From an uncultured Clostridia bacterium (lineage in GTDB: Bacteria; Bacillota; Clostridia; TANB77; CAG-508): 64,000 nucleotides of DNA. Numbering within the stretch: the stretch's first letter is position 1; every line of letters starts with the position of its first letter. Below, piece by piece: positions 41,495 through 52,600 of the stretch. The position numbers and the translations under genes are program-made. Below the pieces are notes generated by a model that ran no database searches, was not told the DNA's origin, and saw only the letters and a list, made by a program, of their open reading frames with translations. The stretch is from contig CALXWP010000001.1 of the NCBI GenBank assembly GCA_944392455.1, forward strand, positions 131,112 to 195,111, given 5' to 3'.

Positions 41495-44209
41495 TTATTT
41501 AGCCTCATACCAGTTTTCAGCCTCCGAAATCTCGACTTTTAATGGTATTTTTAAGCTTACCCCATTCTCCATTTCATATTGTAAAATCCCCTTAACTTTT
41601 TCTACAATATCTTTTTTACATTCAATTATCAATTCATCATGTACTTGAAGTACTATTTTTGCATCTAATCCTTCTTTTTCTAATTTATTATATACATTAA
41701 TCATTGCAATTTTCATTATATCTGCTGCTGTTCCTTGTATTGGTGTATTCATTGCTGCTCTAGATCCGAATTGTCTTACCATATAATTATTTGATGAAAG
41801 CTCTGGAATATATCTTCTTCTATGAAATAATGTCTCTACATATCCCTTTTCTTTTGCTGTAGCAACTATATTGTCCATAAAAGATTTTATTCCACTATAT
41901 TTTTCTAGATATTGCTCAATATATTTTTTAGCCTGTTTTCTTGATATGTTTAATTGTTCTGCTAATCCAAAGTCACTTATACCATATACAATTCCAAAAT
42001 TAACCGCTTTTGCAGATGTTCTTTGTTCTTTTGTAACTTCATCTATTGGAATATCAAATACCTTTGATGCAGCCTGTTTATGTATATCTTCATCATGCAT
42101 AAATGCATTTATCATATTATGATCTCCAGAAATGTGAGCTAAAACTCTAAGCTCAATTTGAGAATAATCTGCATCAATAAATATATAACCTTCTTCTGGT
42201 TTAAATACTTTTCTTAAGGCTTTACCAAGTTCATATCTTGTTGGTATATTTTGTAAGTTTGGCTCTGTACTACTTATTCTGCCTGTTGCCGTTATTGTTT
42301 GATGAAAATATGAATGTATCCTTTTGGTTCTTTCATTTATATATGGAATTAATCCTTCAACATATGTTGAATTTAATTTCATTAAACTTCTATATTCTAA
42401 TATTTTTTCAATAACAGGATGTTCATTTTTTAATTTTTCTAGTATATCAACATCTGTAGAATAACCTGTTTTTGTTTTCTTATATACTGGAAGTTCTAAT
42501 TTTTCAAATAAAATAACTCCTAATTGTTGTGTTGAATTTATATTAAATTCTTCACCACATAACTCATAAATTTCATTTTTTAAATTCTCAATTCTTTCTT
42601 TTATTTTGTTTCCAAATTTAATAAGTTCTTCTTTGTCTACATACATACCATTTGTTTGCATTTCTCCTAATACTTTTACAAGTGGCATCTCTATATTATT
42701 AAATAAATCAATTGATTTGATCTTTTTTAATTCTTTTAATGTTTTTTCTGCTATCTTTTCAATTAAATATACTTTAAATCCATAAATGTATTTATTGTCT
42801 TCATTATTTTCTTGTTCATCACTAAATAAATTTAATTGTTTTGTTTTTGTTTCTTCTTTCTCATATTTTGCTAAATATTCACTAGTATCAATATTTAAAT
42901 ATTGATTTGCTTCGTTTTCAATTGAATATTTATTATTAGTTGGATTTAAATCATATGCTGCGATTTTTACATCATAATATATATTATTAGTTTTAATTCC
43001 TAATTCTCTTAAAATTACATAATCTTCAGACAAGTGGAAGCTATATTTTTTTATTTCTTCATCTTCAAATATTTCTTTAAAGATATTGATAAATTCGTTG
43101 TCAGCTATTTTTATATAATATGATGTATTTTCTTCTTTAATATATATTGCAATTGCCTTTATTTTCTTTTTTATAATGTTTGTACTATTATTTACATCTT
43201 CTTTGTTTAACAAATATATTAGTTCTTTTTCTTTTTTTACTTTTTCTATTATTTTAGATACTTCTTTTAAGTTTAATTCTTCTATATTTACTAAATCAGA
43301 AACTTCCTTTTCTTTTTGTTCTGATTGTAAGCTAAATCTTTCTATAAATCTATTAAAATTTAGTTCTTTAAATTTTTCAAATACCTTTTCAGTATCCCAT
43401 TCTTTTACTTTTAAATCATCTATTTTTTCATCTAATGGAACTTCTCTATTTATTGCTCCTAAAGTTCTTGAAAGAAAAGCTAAATCCTTGTTTTCAATTA
43501 ATTTTTCTCTTATTTTTCCTTTTACATGATCTGTTCCCTCTTCTAATTCTTTATATAAATTATCTATTGATTTATATGTTTTTATAAGATTTATAGCTGT
43601 TTTTTCTCCAACTCCTGGAACTCCTGGAATATTATCTGATGTATCGCCCATAAGCCCTTTTACTTCTATAAGTTGCTTTGGTGTAACTCCATATTTTTCC
43701 TTTATTCCAGTTCCATCATATGTATCAACTTCTGTTTTTCCTACTTTAGTATGTGGTATTCTTACAGAAATTCTTTTACTTGTTAATTGGAATGTATCTC
43801 TATCTCCTGATACAATAGTAACATCTAGACCTTTTTTTTCTCCTTTTTTAGATAATGTACCTAATATATCATCTGCTTCATATCCTTCTTTTTCTATAAT
43901 AGTTATATTCATAAGCTCTAATATTTCTTTAATAATTGGCATTTGCTGTGCTAGTTCATCTGGCATTCCTTTTCTTGTTGCTTTATATCCTTCATATAGC
44001 TTATGTCTTGCAGTTGGAGCTTTTAGATCAAATGTCACAGCCATATATTCTGGTTTTAAATCATCTATTACTTTAAACATTATTGACAAAAATCCATATA
44101 CAGCATTTGTATATGTACCATCCTGTGTTGTTAACATTTTGCTTCCTAATATTCCGTAAAATGCTCTATTCATTATACTATTACCATCTATTAAAACTAA
44201 TCTAGACAT
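41495..44209 (-). CDS. polA: DNA polymerase I
   Basis: A 904-residue repair and Okazaki-fragment polymerase. Residues 1-290 form the 5'-3' flap exonuclease (LVLIDGNSIMNRAFYG at the start, EADDILGTLSKKGEKKG near 117, VSGDRDTFQL near 139, KGLMGDTSDNIPGVPGVG near 188). Residues about 310-480 are a degenerate 3'-5' exonuclease that lacks the DxE motif, so no proofreading is expected, as in Bacillus PolA. Residues 500-904 form the polymerase, with DADYSQIELRVLAHISGD (motif A), KAVNFGIVYGIS (motif B) and VLQVHDELIIE (motif C). Its ATG overlaps the preceding stop as TAATG. Confidence 0.97.
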   Translation of the reverse strand: MSRLVLIDGNSIMNRAFYGILGSKMLTTQDGTYTNAVYGFLSIMFKVIDDLKPEYMAVTFDLKAPTARHKLYEGYKATRKGMPDELAQQMPIIKEILELMNITIIEKEGYEADDILGTLSKKGEKKGLDVTIVSGDRDTFQLTSKRISVRIPHTKVGKTEVDTYDGTGIKEKYGVTPKQLIEVKGLMGDTSDNIPGVPGVGEKTAINLIKTYKSIDNLYKELEEGTDHVKGKIREKLIENKDLAFLSRTLGAINREVPLDEKIDDLKVKEWDTEKVFEKFKELNFNRFIERFSLQSEQKEKEVSDLVNIEELNLKEVSKIIEKVKKEKELIYLLNKEDVNNSTNIIKKKIKAIAIYIKEENTSYYIKIADNEFINIFKEIFEDEEIKKYSFHLSEDYVILRELGIKTNNIYYDVKIAAYDLNPTNNKYSIENEANQYLNIDTSEYLAKYEKEETKTKQLNLFSDEQENNEDNKYIYGFKVYLIEKIAEKTLKELKKIKSIDLFNNIEMPLVKVLGEMQTNGMYVDKEELIKFGNKIKERIENLKNEIYELCGEEFNINSTQQLGVILFEKLELPVYKKTKTGYSTDVDILEKLKNEHPVIEKILEYRSLMKLNSTYVEGLIPYINERTKRIHSYFHQTITATGRISSTEPNLQNIPTRYELGKALRKVFKPEEGYIFIDADYSQIELRVLAHISGDHNMINAFMHDEDIHKQAASKVFDIPIDEVTKEQRTSAKAVNFGIVYGISDFGLAEQLNISRKQAKKYIEQYLEKYSGIKSFMDNIVATAKEKGYVETLFHRRRYIPELSSNNYMVRQFGSRAAMNTPIQGTAADIMKIAMINVYNKLEKEGLDAKIVLQVHDELIIECKKDIVEKVKGILQYEMENGVSLKIPLKVEISEAENWYEAK

Positions 44210-45669
44210 TATTCAAATTTCTCCTTTATTTTTCTATGATTCTCTCTTTTATTAATTTTTCTTTTGTTTGTTATTAATTGCCATATTACAAGCATAGCTA
44301 CTATACTTTCAACAAAGTATATGTCATAAATATAACTTTCTACTTTAAACATATATACACTATTTGCAAGTTCTGCTATTAAACTAATACCTACAATATT
44401 TCTTATCATATTTGATTTTTGCCACATCATACTTGCAAATATCCATATAATATACCATTGTTGGAAGGTTCCTAAAATTAATGAAAATAATATTAATACT
44501 GTATTATATTTTCTAATAACTTTATTCCATTTTATATTTTTATTAGTTAATAAATCTATGCAAAATTTAAAATAATATAAGAAAAATATTATATATAAAG
44601 AATACTTTAATGGCATTAGAAAATCTTGTTTTACTACATATATAGATGAATATATTGATTTTGCATATTTTTCTGTTTGTACAAGCATAGCTGATAATAT
44701 ACTAAAATCTCTAAAATATATTATATATTCAACCCCTAAAACTAATATAAATAATAACCCATATTGTATACATTTTGCAAACCTTTTTCCTAAATTTTCT
44801 TCTTTTCTATAATGATATATTATAAAGGCAGGAAGTAGAAGTACTGTAAAATACTTTACTCCAGTAGCAATACTTAAAAATATTACACTTGGAATTATTT
44901 TTTTCTTTTTTAATAAAAAGTATAATGATAATAATACAAAAAATACTACAATTATATCATTATGAACATTTCCTATAAATTCTATAAATATAAATGGGTT
45001 TAGTCCATATATCTTAGCAAATAGTTTTCTTTCAGTTAATTTATATACTAAATATGTATTTGCAATATGTATGGCCAAATTAATAAGCTTGTATATAACT
45101 ATTGCAATATCTATATTTTTAAATGATAAGCTTGAACATATTTTAAATATTAGTTGAGCTATAGGCCCATATATAACTGTTGTGTCACTCCATCCATTTT
45201 CAGCACCTTTTTCTAATAATTCATCATCTATATTTTCTTTATTTTCATTATAATAATCTTTAATAGTTGTATAATATGGGTTTTGATTATATACTCCATC
45301 TAATTCTCCAACTCCCATATAATAAAATATATCTGATGATGTCCATGGCATCATAAACATAAATATTAATCCTGTTATTCCTACAAATACTAATAATTGT
45401 TTTATATTTTTAAATATATATTTTCGTTTTACTATTAATATATATACTATAAATATTGTCAAAAATAATAATAAAAAGACTATTGCTGGTACTATTTTAT
45501 TTATACTATTATTTAAAAAGAAATTATAATATATTTTAAAATTCATTATTGTCTTATTTTGAATAATATATATTAGTGAAGGAATTACTAAACATATACT
45601 TAATAATATAAATGATATTTTCAAAATTATATTTGTTTTAGTTACTTTTTTTATACTCTCTTGTTCCAT
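44209..45669 (-). CDS. GT-C type polytopic glycosyltransferase (GT87-like)
   Basis: A 486-residue membrane protein with about 11 helices. The first outer loop has MMPWTSSDIFYYMGVGELDG and QNPYYTTIKDYYNEN, and then VIYGPIAQLIFKI, the pattern of polyprenyl-phosphate-mannose-dependent transferases of the GT87/DUF2029 group (an SSD or DxD-like aspartate pair near the first loop). It would transfer a hexose from a lipid-linked donor to a glycan outside the membrane. The acceptor is unknown. Coupled translation into polA (TAATG) places it in the polA operon, a somewhat surprising partnership. Confidence 0.78.
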   Translation of the reverse strand: MEQESIKKVTKTNIILKISFILLSICLVIPSLIYIIQNKTIMNFKIYYNFFLNNSINKIVPAIVFLLLFLTIFIVYILIVKRKYIFKNIKQLLVFVGITGLIFMFMMPWTSSDIFYYMGVGELDGVYNQNPYYTTIKDYYNENKENIDDELLEKGAENGWSDTTVIYGPIAQLIFKICSSLSFKNIDIAIVIYKLINLAIHIANTYLVYKLTERKLFAKIYGLNPFIFIEFIGNVHNDIIVVFFVLLSLYFLLKKKKIIPSVIFLSIATGVKYFTVLLLPAFIIYHYRKEENLGKRFAKCIQYGLLFILVLGVEYIIYFRDFSILSAMLVQTEKYAKSIYSSIYVVKQDFLMPLKYSLYIIFFLYYFKFCIDLLTNKNIKWNKVIRKYNTVLILFSLILGTFQQWYIIWIFASMMWQKSNMIRNIVGISLIAELANSVYMFKVESYIYDIYFVESIVAMLVIWQLITNKRKINKRENHRKIKEKFE

Positions 45670-45720
45670 ATAAAACTCCCATTTTATAAAACTAGTTTTC
45701 TATACATACTATATTTTTCT

Positions 45721-46239
45721 TTATTCATCATAATACTCGTAATAAATAGGCGTATATTGATCACGCTCTTCATCAAATGGATCATAACCACCCTCTCCAT
45801 AATACTCATGAATCTTTTCTTTATTTCCTCTCATTAAAGGATTTATATAATCATAATAATATACATGTACATCTAAAAAAGATCTTACTTCAGCAACATA
45901 CTTTTGCCCATCTTTTTCTACTACATGTTCTGGAACCGAAAAAATAAATAATCCTGCAAAAAATAAAACTGGTCCTAATAATATAAGAATAATAGCTATA
46001 AGAGTAATAAGACATACTATAAGTATTTTTGTACTTCTTTTTTTACTATTTCTTATAGTTTGTACAATCCCTATGATAAAAAATATAAAAGATATAGTTG
46101 CAATAAAAAAATATACCCATCTTCTAAATGTAACAGAAAACACTAAATTTAATAAAACAGTTAATAACACAAAAATTATCACAAATATAATTGTTGATAT
46201 TAATATATGTTTTCTTATTTTATTTAATATATTTTTCAT
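45721..46239 (-). CDS. small membrane protein, unidentified
   Basis: A 172-residue protein with three helices (about 12-35, 42-62, 72-100) and a soluble tail of about 70 residues, rich in Tyr, Asp and Glu, that includes VEKDGQKYVAEVRSFLDVHV and the acidic end PIYYEYYDE. Proteins of this layout are widespread in Clostridia and unassigned. It lies 50 bases before the glycosyltransferase gene and may be the first gene of that transcript. Confidence 0.65.
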   Translation of the reverse strand: MKNILNKIRKHILISTIIFVIIFVLLTVLLNLVFSVTFRRWVYFFIATISFIFFIIGIVQTIRNSKKRSTKILIVCLITLIAIILILLGPVLFFAGLFIFSVPEHVVEKDGQKYVAEVRSFLDVHVYYYDYINPLMRGNKEKIHEYYGEGGYDPFDEERDQYTPIYYEYYDE

Positions 46240-46410
46240 TAAACTTCCCCTTTTATTTAGTTATCATTTTTAATTTAATTAATATCTATTTTTTCTTTTT
46301 AAATATATCATACTTTATTTATTTTTTCTATTAATTAAAGAAATAATTAAGTATTTTTTTATAATAAAATATTAGAGTAAATAAAATAATAAATAAAAAA
46401 AATAAGAGAT

Positions 46411-46450
46411 AAAAAATAAAAGATAATGAAAATATTAATCATTACCTTTT
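46411..46450 (-). terminator. intrinsic terminator after the PHP gene
   Basis: AAAAGGTAATGA pairs with TCATTATCTTTT (one G-U) around a 9-base loop, with ATTTTTTATC after it, 27 bases past the stop. The rest of the 239-base gap is featureless AT-rich sequence. Confidence 0.7.
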
Positions 46451-46477
46451 ATTCTTTTATTGTTTTTCATAAAAACT

Positions 46478-47371
46478 TTATTTAGTTAAAGTACTAATTA
46501 TATTATCAATTTCATTATTTTCTAAATGTATATCTTCATCTATCAATCCTATTTTTGGATGTATACCATCTTTATAATGAAAATCTGATCCAATTGTAGC
46601 AAGTAAATTATTTTCTTTTGCAAATTTGTTCCATTTTTCTGATTCGTTATATTTAACTTTATTTCTATCAAGAAATATATAATTTGCTTCTATTCCATCA
46701 GCTTTTATTTCTTTAATAATTTCTAAAATATCTCCATCATTCATATTGTCTTGATGAATATATGCAACTGGATGGGCAAGTACTACTTTTCCACCAGCTT
46801 TTCTAATAATTTTTGCTGCATCAGCTGGAGTTACTACTTTCTTTTCCACATATGCAGGACATCCTTCATTCATTATTGTTTCTATAAATTCTCCTTTACT
46901 TGGTACCAATTTAAATTGTTTTAATAATTTTTCTTTATTTTCAGGATTATTTATAATATCTAAGGCAATATGTGCTTTTGTTACAGCATCTATTTGATCT
47001 AACTTTCTAACATTTAATTTATATCCTAATTCTTGCAATTTTATACTAACATCATTTAAATACTTATGTCTAATATTTCTTAATTTAAATAAAATTTCTT
47101 TTAATTCATTACTATGTATATCAATGTTATATCCAAGAATATGTATACCTATTCCTTTAAATTTAGTAGAAATTTCAACACCTGTTATAATCTTTATGTT
47201 GTTACTTCTAGCATAATTAAATAATTCGTCTGTATATTCATCTATAGTATCATGATCTGCAATAGAAATAACTGATACTCCATTTAACTTTGCTTCATCA
47301 ATCACTTCTTTAGGAGAAAATGTCCCATCAGATATTGTTGTATGTATATGTAAATCTATTATTTTACTCAT
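46478..47371 (-). CDS. PHP-domain phosphoesterase (YciV/RNase AM-like)
   Basis: A 297-residue cytosolic metal-dependent phosphoesterase. Metal-binding blocks appear in family order: DLHIHTTISDGTFSPKE near 6-22, ISIADHDTIDEY near 35, TGVEISTKFKG near 60, VVLAHPVAYIH near 197 and ATIGSDFHYKDG near 262. YciV-type members remove phosphate from 3',5'-nucleoside bisphosphates and trim RNA 5' ends. It shares the PHP fold with endonuclease Q at 38.7 kb but belongs to a different subfamily. It lies just downstream of the giant surface-protein genes and is separated from them by about 100 bases. Confidence 0.9.
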   Translation of the reverse strand: MSKIIDLHIHTTISDGTFSPKEVIDEAKLNGVSVISIADHDTIDEYTDELFNYARSNNIKIITGVEISTKFKGIGIHILGYNIDIHSNELKEILFKLRNIRHKYLNDVSIKLQELGYKLNVRKLDQIDAVTKAHIALDIINNPENKEKLLKQFKLVPSKGEFIETIMNEGCPAYVEKKVVTPADAAKIIRKAGGKVVLAHPVAYIHQDNMNDGDILEIIKEIKADGIEANYIFLDRNKVKYNESEKWNKFAKENNLLATIGSDFHYKDGIHPKIGLIDEDIHLENNEIDNIISTLTK

Positions 47372-47468
47372 GATCTATTTTCTCCTTTCATTTAAGTGAT
47401 ACTTATATTATATTATATTATTTTATTTAAATTAGTTTGTAATGTCAAATATTTTTTATTCATTAATT

Positions 47469-49688
47469 CTATTTATTATTTTTCTTCTTATTATTTCTAT
47501 AAACTAATTTTCTTAAGATTACAAGTGATATTATCGCTACAGCAATTATTCCAATTACAATTATTGCTCCATTTAACTTAATTCCAGTCTCTTCTTCTCG
47601 CTCATAATTATATATGCTTTCTAATCCATTTTCCTTAATTTTTTCTGTTTCAGATACTGGCATTTCTTCTGATCCTTCTAATATTTCAGATTCACTATAT
47701 ACTTCATATTCTCCTGTCTTTCCATTGTATACTGTTATATAACTATCTGTATTAACACTTGAATTAGAACTATTAATATTTTCAATTGTATTACCTATAT
47801 TTATGTTATTAATACTTGTATTAGTATTACCAATAAGATCATTCGCATTATCTTCTGCCTCATTTAATACTTCTTCTATTGGCATTTCTGAAAGTTTTGC
47901 TACTAATTCTTTACTTCTTAAATATTCTGATTGCTTACTTTCATAATCACTCCATATGCTATTTATACTTCCTGTTATATAATTTGCTAAATTAGAATCT
48001 GCTTGCTCAGAGCTTTCATAAATTATATTTCCATTTACATAGTTAAATACTATTACTTTTCCTGTGTTATATAACACCATCATCTCTGTATTATCGTGAT
48101 GGCCGTTTTGTACTATTTGCTTTACATTTCTATTTAAGAAATTTGATGGATATTGTAACTGTTCTTTTAGGTCTACTATTTCTCCATTATTCGTTAATAT
48201 TGTTTGATATTCTTTATCATTGTATTGATCTACTATGTAATTATCTATTTTCATTTCCAATGAATTAGATAGAGCTGATAATTTTCCGCTTCTTATATTG
48301 TATATTTGTTGTTTCATATTTCCATCAATCTTGCTATATGTTCCATATACTTCTATATTTTTTCCATTATATTCATATGTATATAATGGTTTAGCAGATT
48401 TTTCTAATGACGTTTCTACAATTTCGTCATTAATAACTTCTTTACTCAAAATATCTAAAACTTGACCATAACTGTTTAATGCATATCCAGAATATACATT
48501 TACATATTCGCCTGATTGTAACTCACCATTTATATATAAGTTATTTCCTATTAAATATGCATAATTGTCTCCAATTAAACTTATTTCACTTCTTATATCG
48601 GATGGATTTATTGTTATAGTTTCTTCATCAATTCCATTTGTTACAACTATTTCAAGTTGATCTTTAAAGTTATACTCAAATGTATATGTTTTTTCTGTTA
48701 GATTAATAGTTTCTATTTCTTCTTCATTTATATAATATGTAAAGCTTGTATTTTCTGGAATATTGCTAAAATCTATATTTATTTCATTTATTGATATTGG
48801 ATATACTGTTACTTCTGGTAAAGCTTCTATATTTTGAGTTAATATATTATTTTCATCAGTAACTTCTGTAGTATTATCTTTTTCATTTTCATCATTACCT
48901 AATGAATTTATATCTACAATTTCGGGATCTATTGGTAGACTTATATATTCTATTTCTGAATTTTCTACATATATTGGCACTGGGTATTTGTTGTTTTGTA
49001 ATGGTGTATACGTAAACTCCGTTTTCCAATCAAATTTATTTATATATGTTGTCTCTTCTTTTAATTCTTCTCCATATACATATTGTTCTTCTGTATATGT
49101 ATCTATATTTTCATTCATATATTCACCATTAATTTGGCTATATTTATATATATATGTATTTGTTATTGCTTCGTTATTCTCTTTTGATCCCCCTATTCCC
49201 ATTGAAATATTTTCACTATTCTCACTTTCTAAATAAGCATGCACATAGTTATTATAGAAATATTCTGGTTCTCTAATTAGATCTTTTGAAATATCGCCGA
49301 TTAATCCTCCTACTTTTGTTGGTGCTGTTATAATTGAAGCTGTAACCCCATTATTATATATCTGTATTATATTTGCTGCTGATGTCATACTAGTATTATT
49401 CATGTATCCAACAACCCCACTAGCAGTATGAGAGGTCGCTATAACCTGTGCATTCACCATACAATTTATAATCGGTCCATCTCTAATCTCTCCTATAACA
49501 CCTCCAACTTTACTATTTCCTTCTATTTTACTGTTATATACATAACAGTATCGAGGTCCATGCGCTCCATTATTTCCGACCCAACCAGAAATTCCTCCAA
49601 CAATGTCTCCTTTGGATATAATTTTACAATTGTTTACAGCAACACCGTAAAAATTATAAACCTCCCTACCGGGATACTCCACCGACAT
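47469..49688 (-). CDS. giant surface protein A, second frame (C-terminal part with membrane anchor)
   Basis: This 739-codon frame continues the giant protein encoded at 49666-56568 after a +1 shift. It opens with GLUG-type turns (CKIISKGDIVGGISGW, NSKIEGNSKVGGVIGEIRDG), then a domain with TVYPISINEINIDFSNIPEN, a long segment of unknown fold (about 370-600), and ends with a membrane helix (about 705-725) and a basic tail RNNKKKNNK. The apparent ATG (49686-49688) has only a weak AGGT ahead and lies within the other frame. Homology places the junction at 49669-49671, so the real product is probably a fusion of about 3,030 residues. Confidence 0.8.
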   Translation of the reverse strand: MSVEYPGREVYNFYGVAVNNCKIISKGDIVGGISGWVGNNGAHGPRYCYVYNSKIEGNSKVGGVIGEIRDGPIINCMVNAQVIATSHTASGVVGYMNNTSMTSAANIIQIYNNGVTASIITAPTKVGGLIGDISKDLIREPEYFYNNYVHAYLESENSENISMGIGGSKENNEAITNTYIYKYSQINGEYMNENIDTYTEEQYVYGEELKEETTYINKFDWKTEFTYTPLQNNKYPVPIYVENSEIEYISLPIDPEIVDINSLGNDENEKDNTTEVTDENNILTQNIEALPEVTVYPISINEINIDFSNIPENTSFTYYINEEEIETINLTEKTYTFEYNFKDQLEIVVTNGIDEETITINPSDIRSEISLIGDNYAYLIGNNLYINGELQSGEYVNVYSGYALNSYGQVLDILSKEVINDEIVETSLEKSAKPLYTYEYNGKNIEVYGTYSKIDGNMKQQIYNIRSGKLSALSNSLEMKIDNYIVDQYNDKEYQTILTNNGEIVDLKEQLQYPSNFLNRNVKQIVQNGHHDNTEMMVLYNTGKVIVFNYVNGNIIYESSEQADSNLANYITGSINSIWSDYESKQSEYLRSKELVAKLSEMPIEEVLNEAEDNANDLIGNTNTSINNINIGNTIENINSSNSSVNTDSYITVYNGKTGEYEVYSESEILEGSEEMPVSETEKIKENGLESIYNYEREEETGIKLNGAIIVIGIIAVAIISLVILRKLVYRNNKKKNNK
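49664..49686 (-). other. putative +1 frameshift site A: GGTGGA-GTA-TCC-CGG-TAG
   Basis: Zero frame reads Gly-Gly-Val-Ser, then CGG (49669-49671) and TAG. Skipping the C of CGG reads TCC-(C)-GGT-AGG-GAG and continues the conserved G-G-x-x-G repeat. GGTGGA lies three bases ahead of the P-site codon TCC, the spacing seen for the Shine-Dalgarno-like element in prfB. Confidence 0.65.
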
Positions 49689-52600
49689 AAAGACTACCTA
49701 AGCTTGTTCCATATATCTTAGAATTATTAACATTAGCATAATATTCATAACTAGTACTATGACCAGTTAAGCCACCTATATAACTACCTTCACCATATAT
49801 TTCACAATCACTAACCGAATTATAATAACATTTCTCACTAGTTACATACTTATAACCTGTCATTCCCCCGATGAAGCTTTCTCCTTCTATAACAGAGCCA
49901 TCCACACTGCTATTTGTTAATATAACTTCATAATTATAACCTGTTATTCCTCCTACATAATTATACCCTATAATATTTGAATTCGATATTTTAATATTAA
50001 TGTGTCTAGGACTAATAGCATTGCTAGTATAACCAACAATTCCACCTATCATATCGCCTGTTCCTTTTATATCGACGTTATTTGCATTAATATTTGAGAT
50101 TTCATAATCAAATCTACCAGACAAACCTCCCACATATGATGTTCCTATTATACTAACTGTATCTAAGGTAATATTTTTAACATTTCCTGATCCAATAAAT
50201 CCTATTACTCCTACATAATTCATTTTTTCGGCATCTATTGTCACATTTTCAAATGTTAAATTTTCTACATCTCCATAACAAGTAGCTATTACTCCATTAT
50301 AGTTTCCTCCACTCGCTATGTTCCTTATTGTTATATTTTCAAATCCGATATTTTTTATACTTGTTCTTATGCTTTTAATCAGTCCTGTATATGAATTTAC
50401 AAATTCAAGTTCTATATTCTTTAATTTATATATATTATTTTCTGCTTCTATTCTGTTTACTGTTATATTATTTTTTACATTATCTCTTCCTGTAAAGTCT
50501 ATATCTGCCATTAACCTATAATTCTGATATGTTCCTTCTTCTATTGCTTGCCAATCTTCATATGTATATATTTCTTTATAGAATTGTACTTCTATTTCAG
50601 CTTCTACTTCTTTTATTTGTTCTTCTTCTATATTTTCACTTTTATATCTAATTTCTGTTAATTTATAACTATCATAATATCTTTCTGGCGTACCTCTTAC
50701 TGTAATGTCAGTTATTCCATTTTGCGTTACATTTTTTATTACTGTACTTGACATATCTTCTATAGCTATCCCTGTTATTTCTATTTCTTCTGGATTTTTT
50801 ATTCTTATAGTTATTTCTGCTTCTGTTGTATTTGGTTTTTCCGTCTCTATACTTTCTACTTCCAGGTCTACAATTTCTCCATCGATACTATTATCTAGAA
50901 ATATATCTTCTTGATTTGGTAATAATTCTTTACCATCAGTATTATATAATTTTGGTAGTATTCCTTCCTTTCCTTTATCATAATCGTAATAATCTCCCAA
51001 ATATAAATTTAGTATTTCATTCTTAGTTAATAGTATTGCTCCCTTTTCTTCATTGTTTACAAACCCGTTTATTAACTGCTTTTTATAGGCATAGTTGTTA
51101 CCCTGTTCTGAATTATTCCCAATTATTCTATTCAATTTACCTATTCCTTGCGTTGTATATAAATTACCTATACTTAAATTATTTGACAACAAATAATCAT
51201 TGCTTAATGCATTTCCCAAAATACCTCCTATATTTAATCCCTGACTTGAAATGTTTATTATTGAATAGCAGTTTTCTACGACTATCCCAGCGGAAACCCC
51301 TGCTATTCCTCCTACATTTCCATTTTCAGTATAAATATTTCCCTGAACATAACAATTTTCTATGATACCATAACTTCCTCCGTATCCAATTATACCTCCA
51401 ATATAATTATTAACAGTTTCTGATACCTCAATCTTTAAATTTTGAACATAACAATTTTCTATTGTAGCACTATTTCCCAAGCCCACAATTCCTCCTATAT
51501 ATTGGTTTTCCACATGTTCCTCAGTGTTTTCAATAATACTTAGATTTGTTACAGAACTATTTTTTATAGTAGATTTAGTTGCTAAGCTTACAATTCCTCC
51601 AATCCTATATGTTGTGTTCAAACTATTTCTTAATATTCTCATGTCTTGAATATGAATGTTATCCATACTACCGTTGTTTAAAGAATTAATTATTGAGGCT
51701 GTATAATTATTGTTTGTCTGATCAATTAATTCTATCTGTTTAATGTTTAAATTTTTTACTTCTCCATATACCTCAGATATTAATCCATAATTATTGGTTA
51801 ATTTTATATTAGATATTTCGTGATTATTTCCATTTAAAATTCCATCCATTCTAGCTATTTGAATTGTATTTCCCTCATTTATAAAATCAAGATCAGTCAT
51901 TAACATATAATTTTCTGTATTTGAATTTGCAATACTCTTCCAATCATTTATACTCCATACTTCATTATATAAATCAACATAAATTACCCTTTCTCCTTTT
52001 TCATATTTTCTTGTATATGAACTATTAAAAGCTCCTTTTGTGCTTATACTTAATACATTATAACTAGATACACAAATGGTCGGATTTTTAAGTTCTACTA
52101 TTACAGCACTTTTTCCATCTTTATATTCTTGTGAAATAATTTCTACTTCTATATTTTCTATTTTTATATCACTTATTGTTTCTGCTGATGGATTGTTTAC
52201 ACTGAATTCTACTTTTACTGTGTTTGTTCCCTGCTCTATTATTTTAGTAGATAATATATCTGGTAAATCTCTATCAGCTACTTCTGGTAATTCTATATAC
52301 TCTTGGTCTGGCATACAATCTGGCATGTCTAAATGAGGATAATATCCTTCATTTACAAGTTCGTCTACAATAAATCTACCTTCATTATTTATGATTTGAT
52401 TTTGAAATTCTGAATCCCATAATGATAATTTATTTCCTTTTATTTCTAATTCACTTGTGAATATTTCATCCATAAAATAATAATTATTATATACCCTTTT
52501 TGAATTCTTAGCATATACATTTGGTCCATGTGAAAAAATAGTAGTATTTTCTCCAATTTCTACTGAATATACATTTTCCACTATTGCATTATCATTATTT

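Noticed and set aside
49664-49688. Separate translation of the second frames by reinitiation
   Set aside because: The first ATGs have weak or no binding sites, they start inside the repeat, and homology requires joining exactly at the CGG codon. Not excluded, but less likely than recoding.
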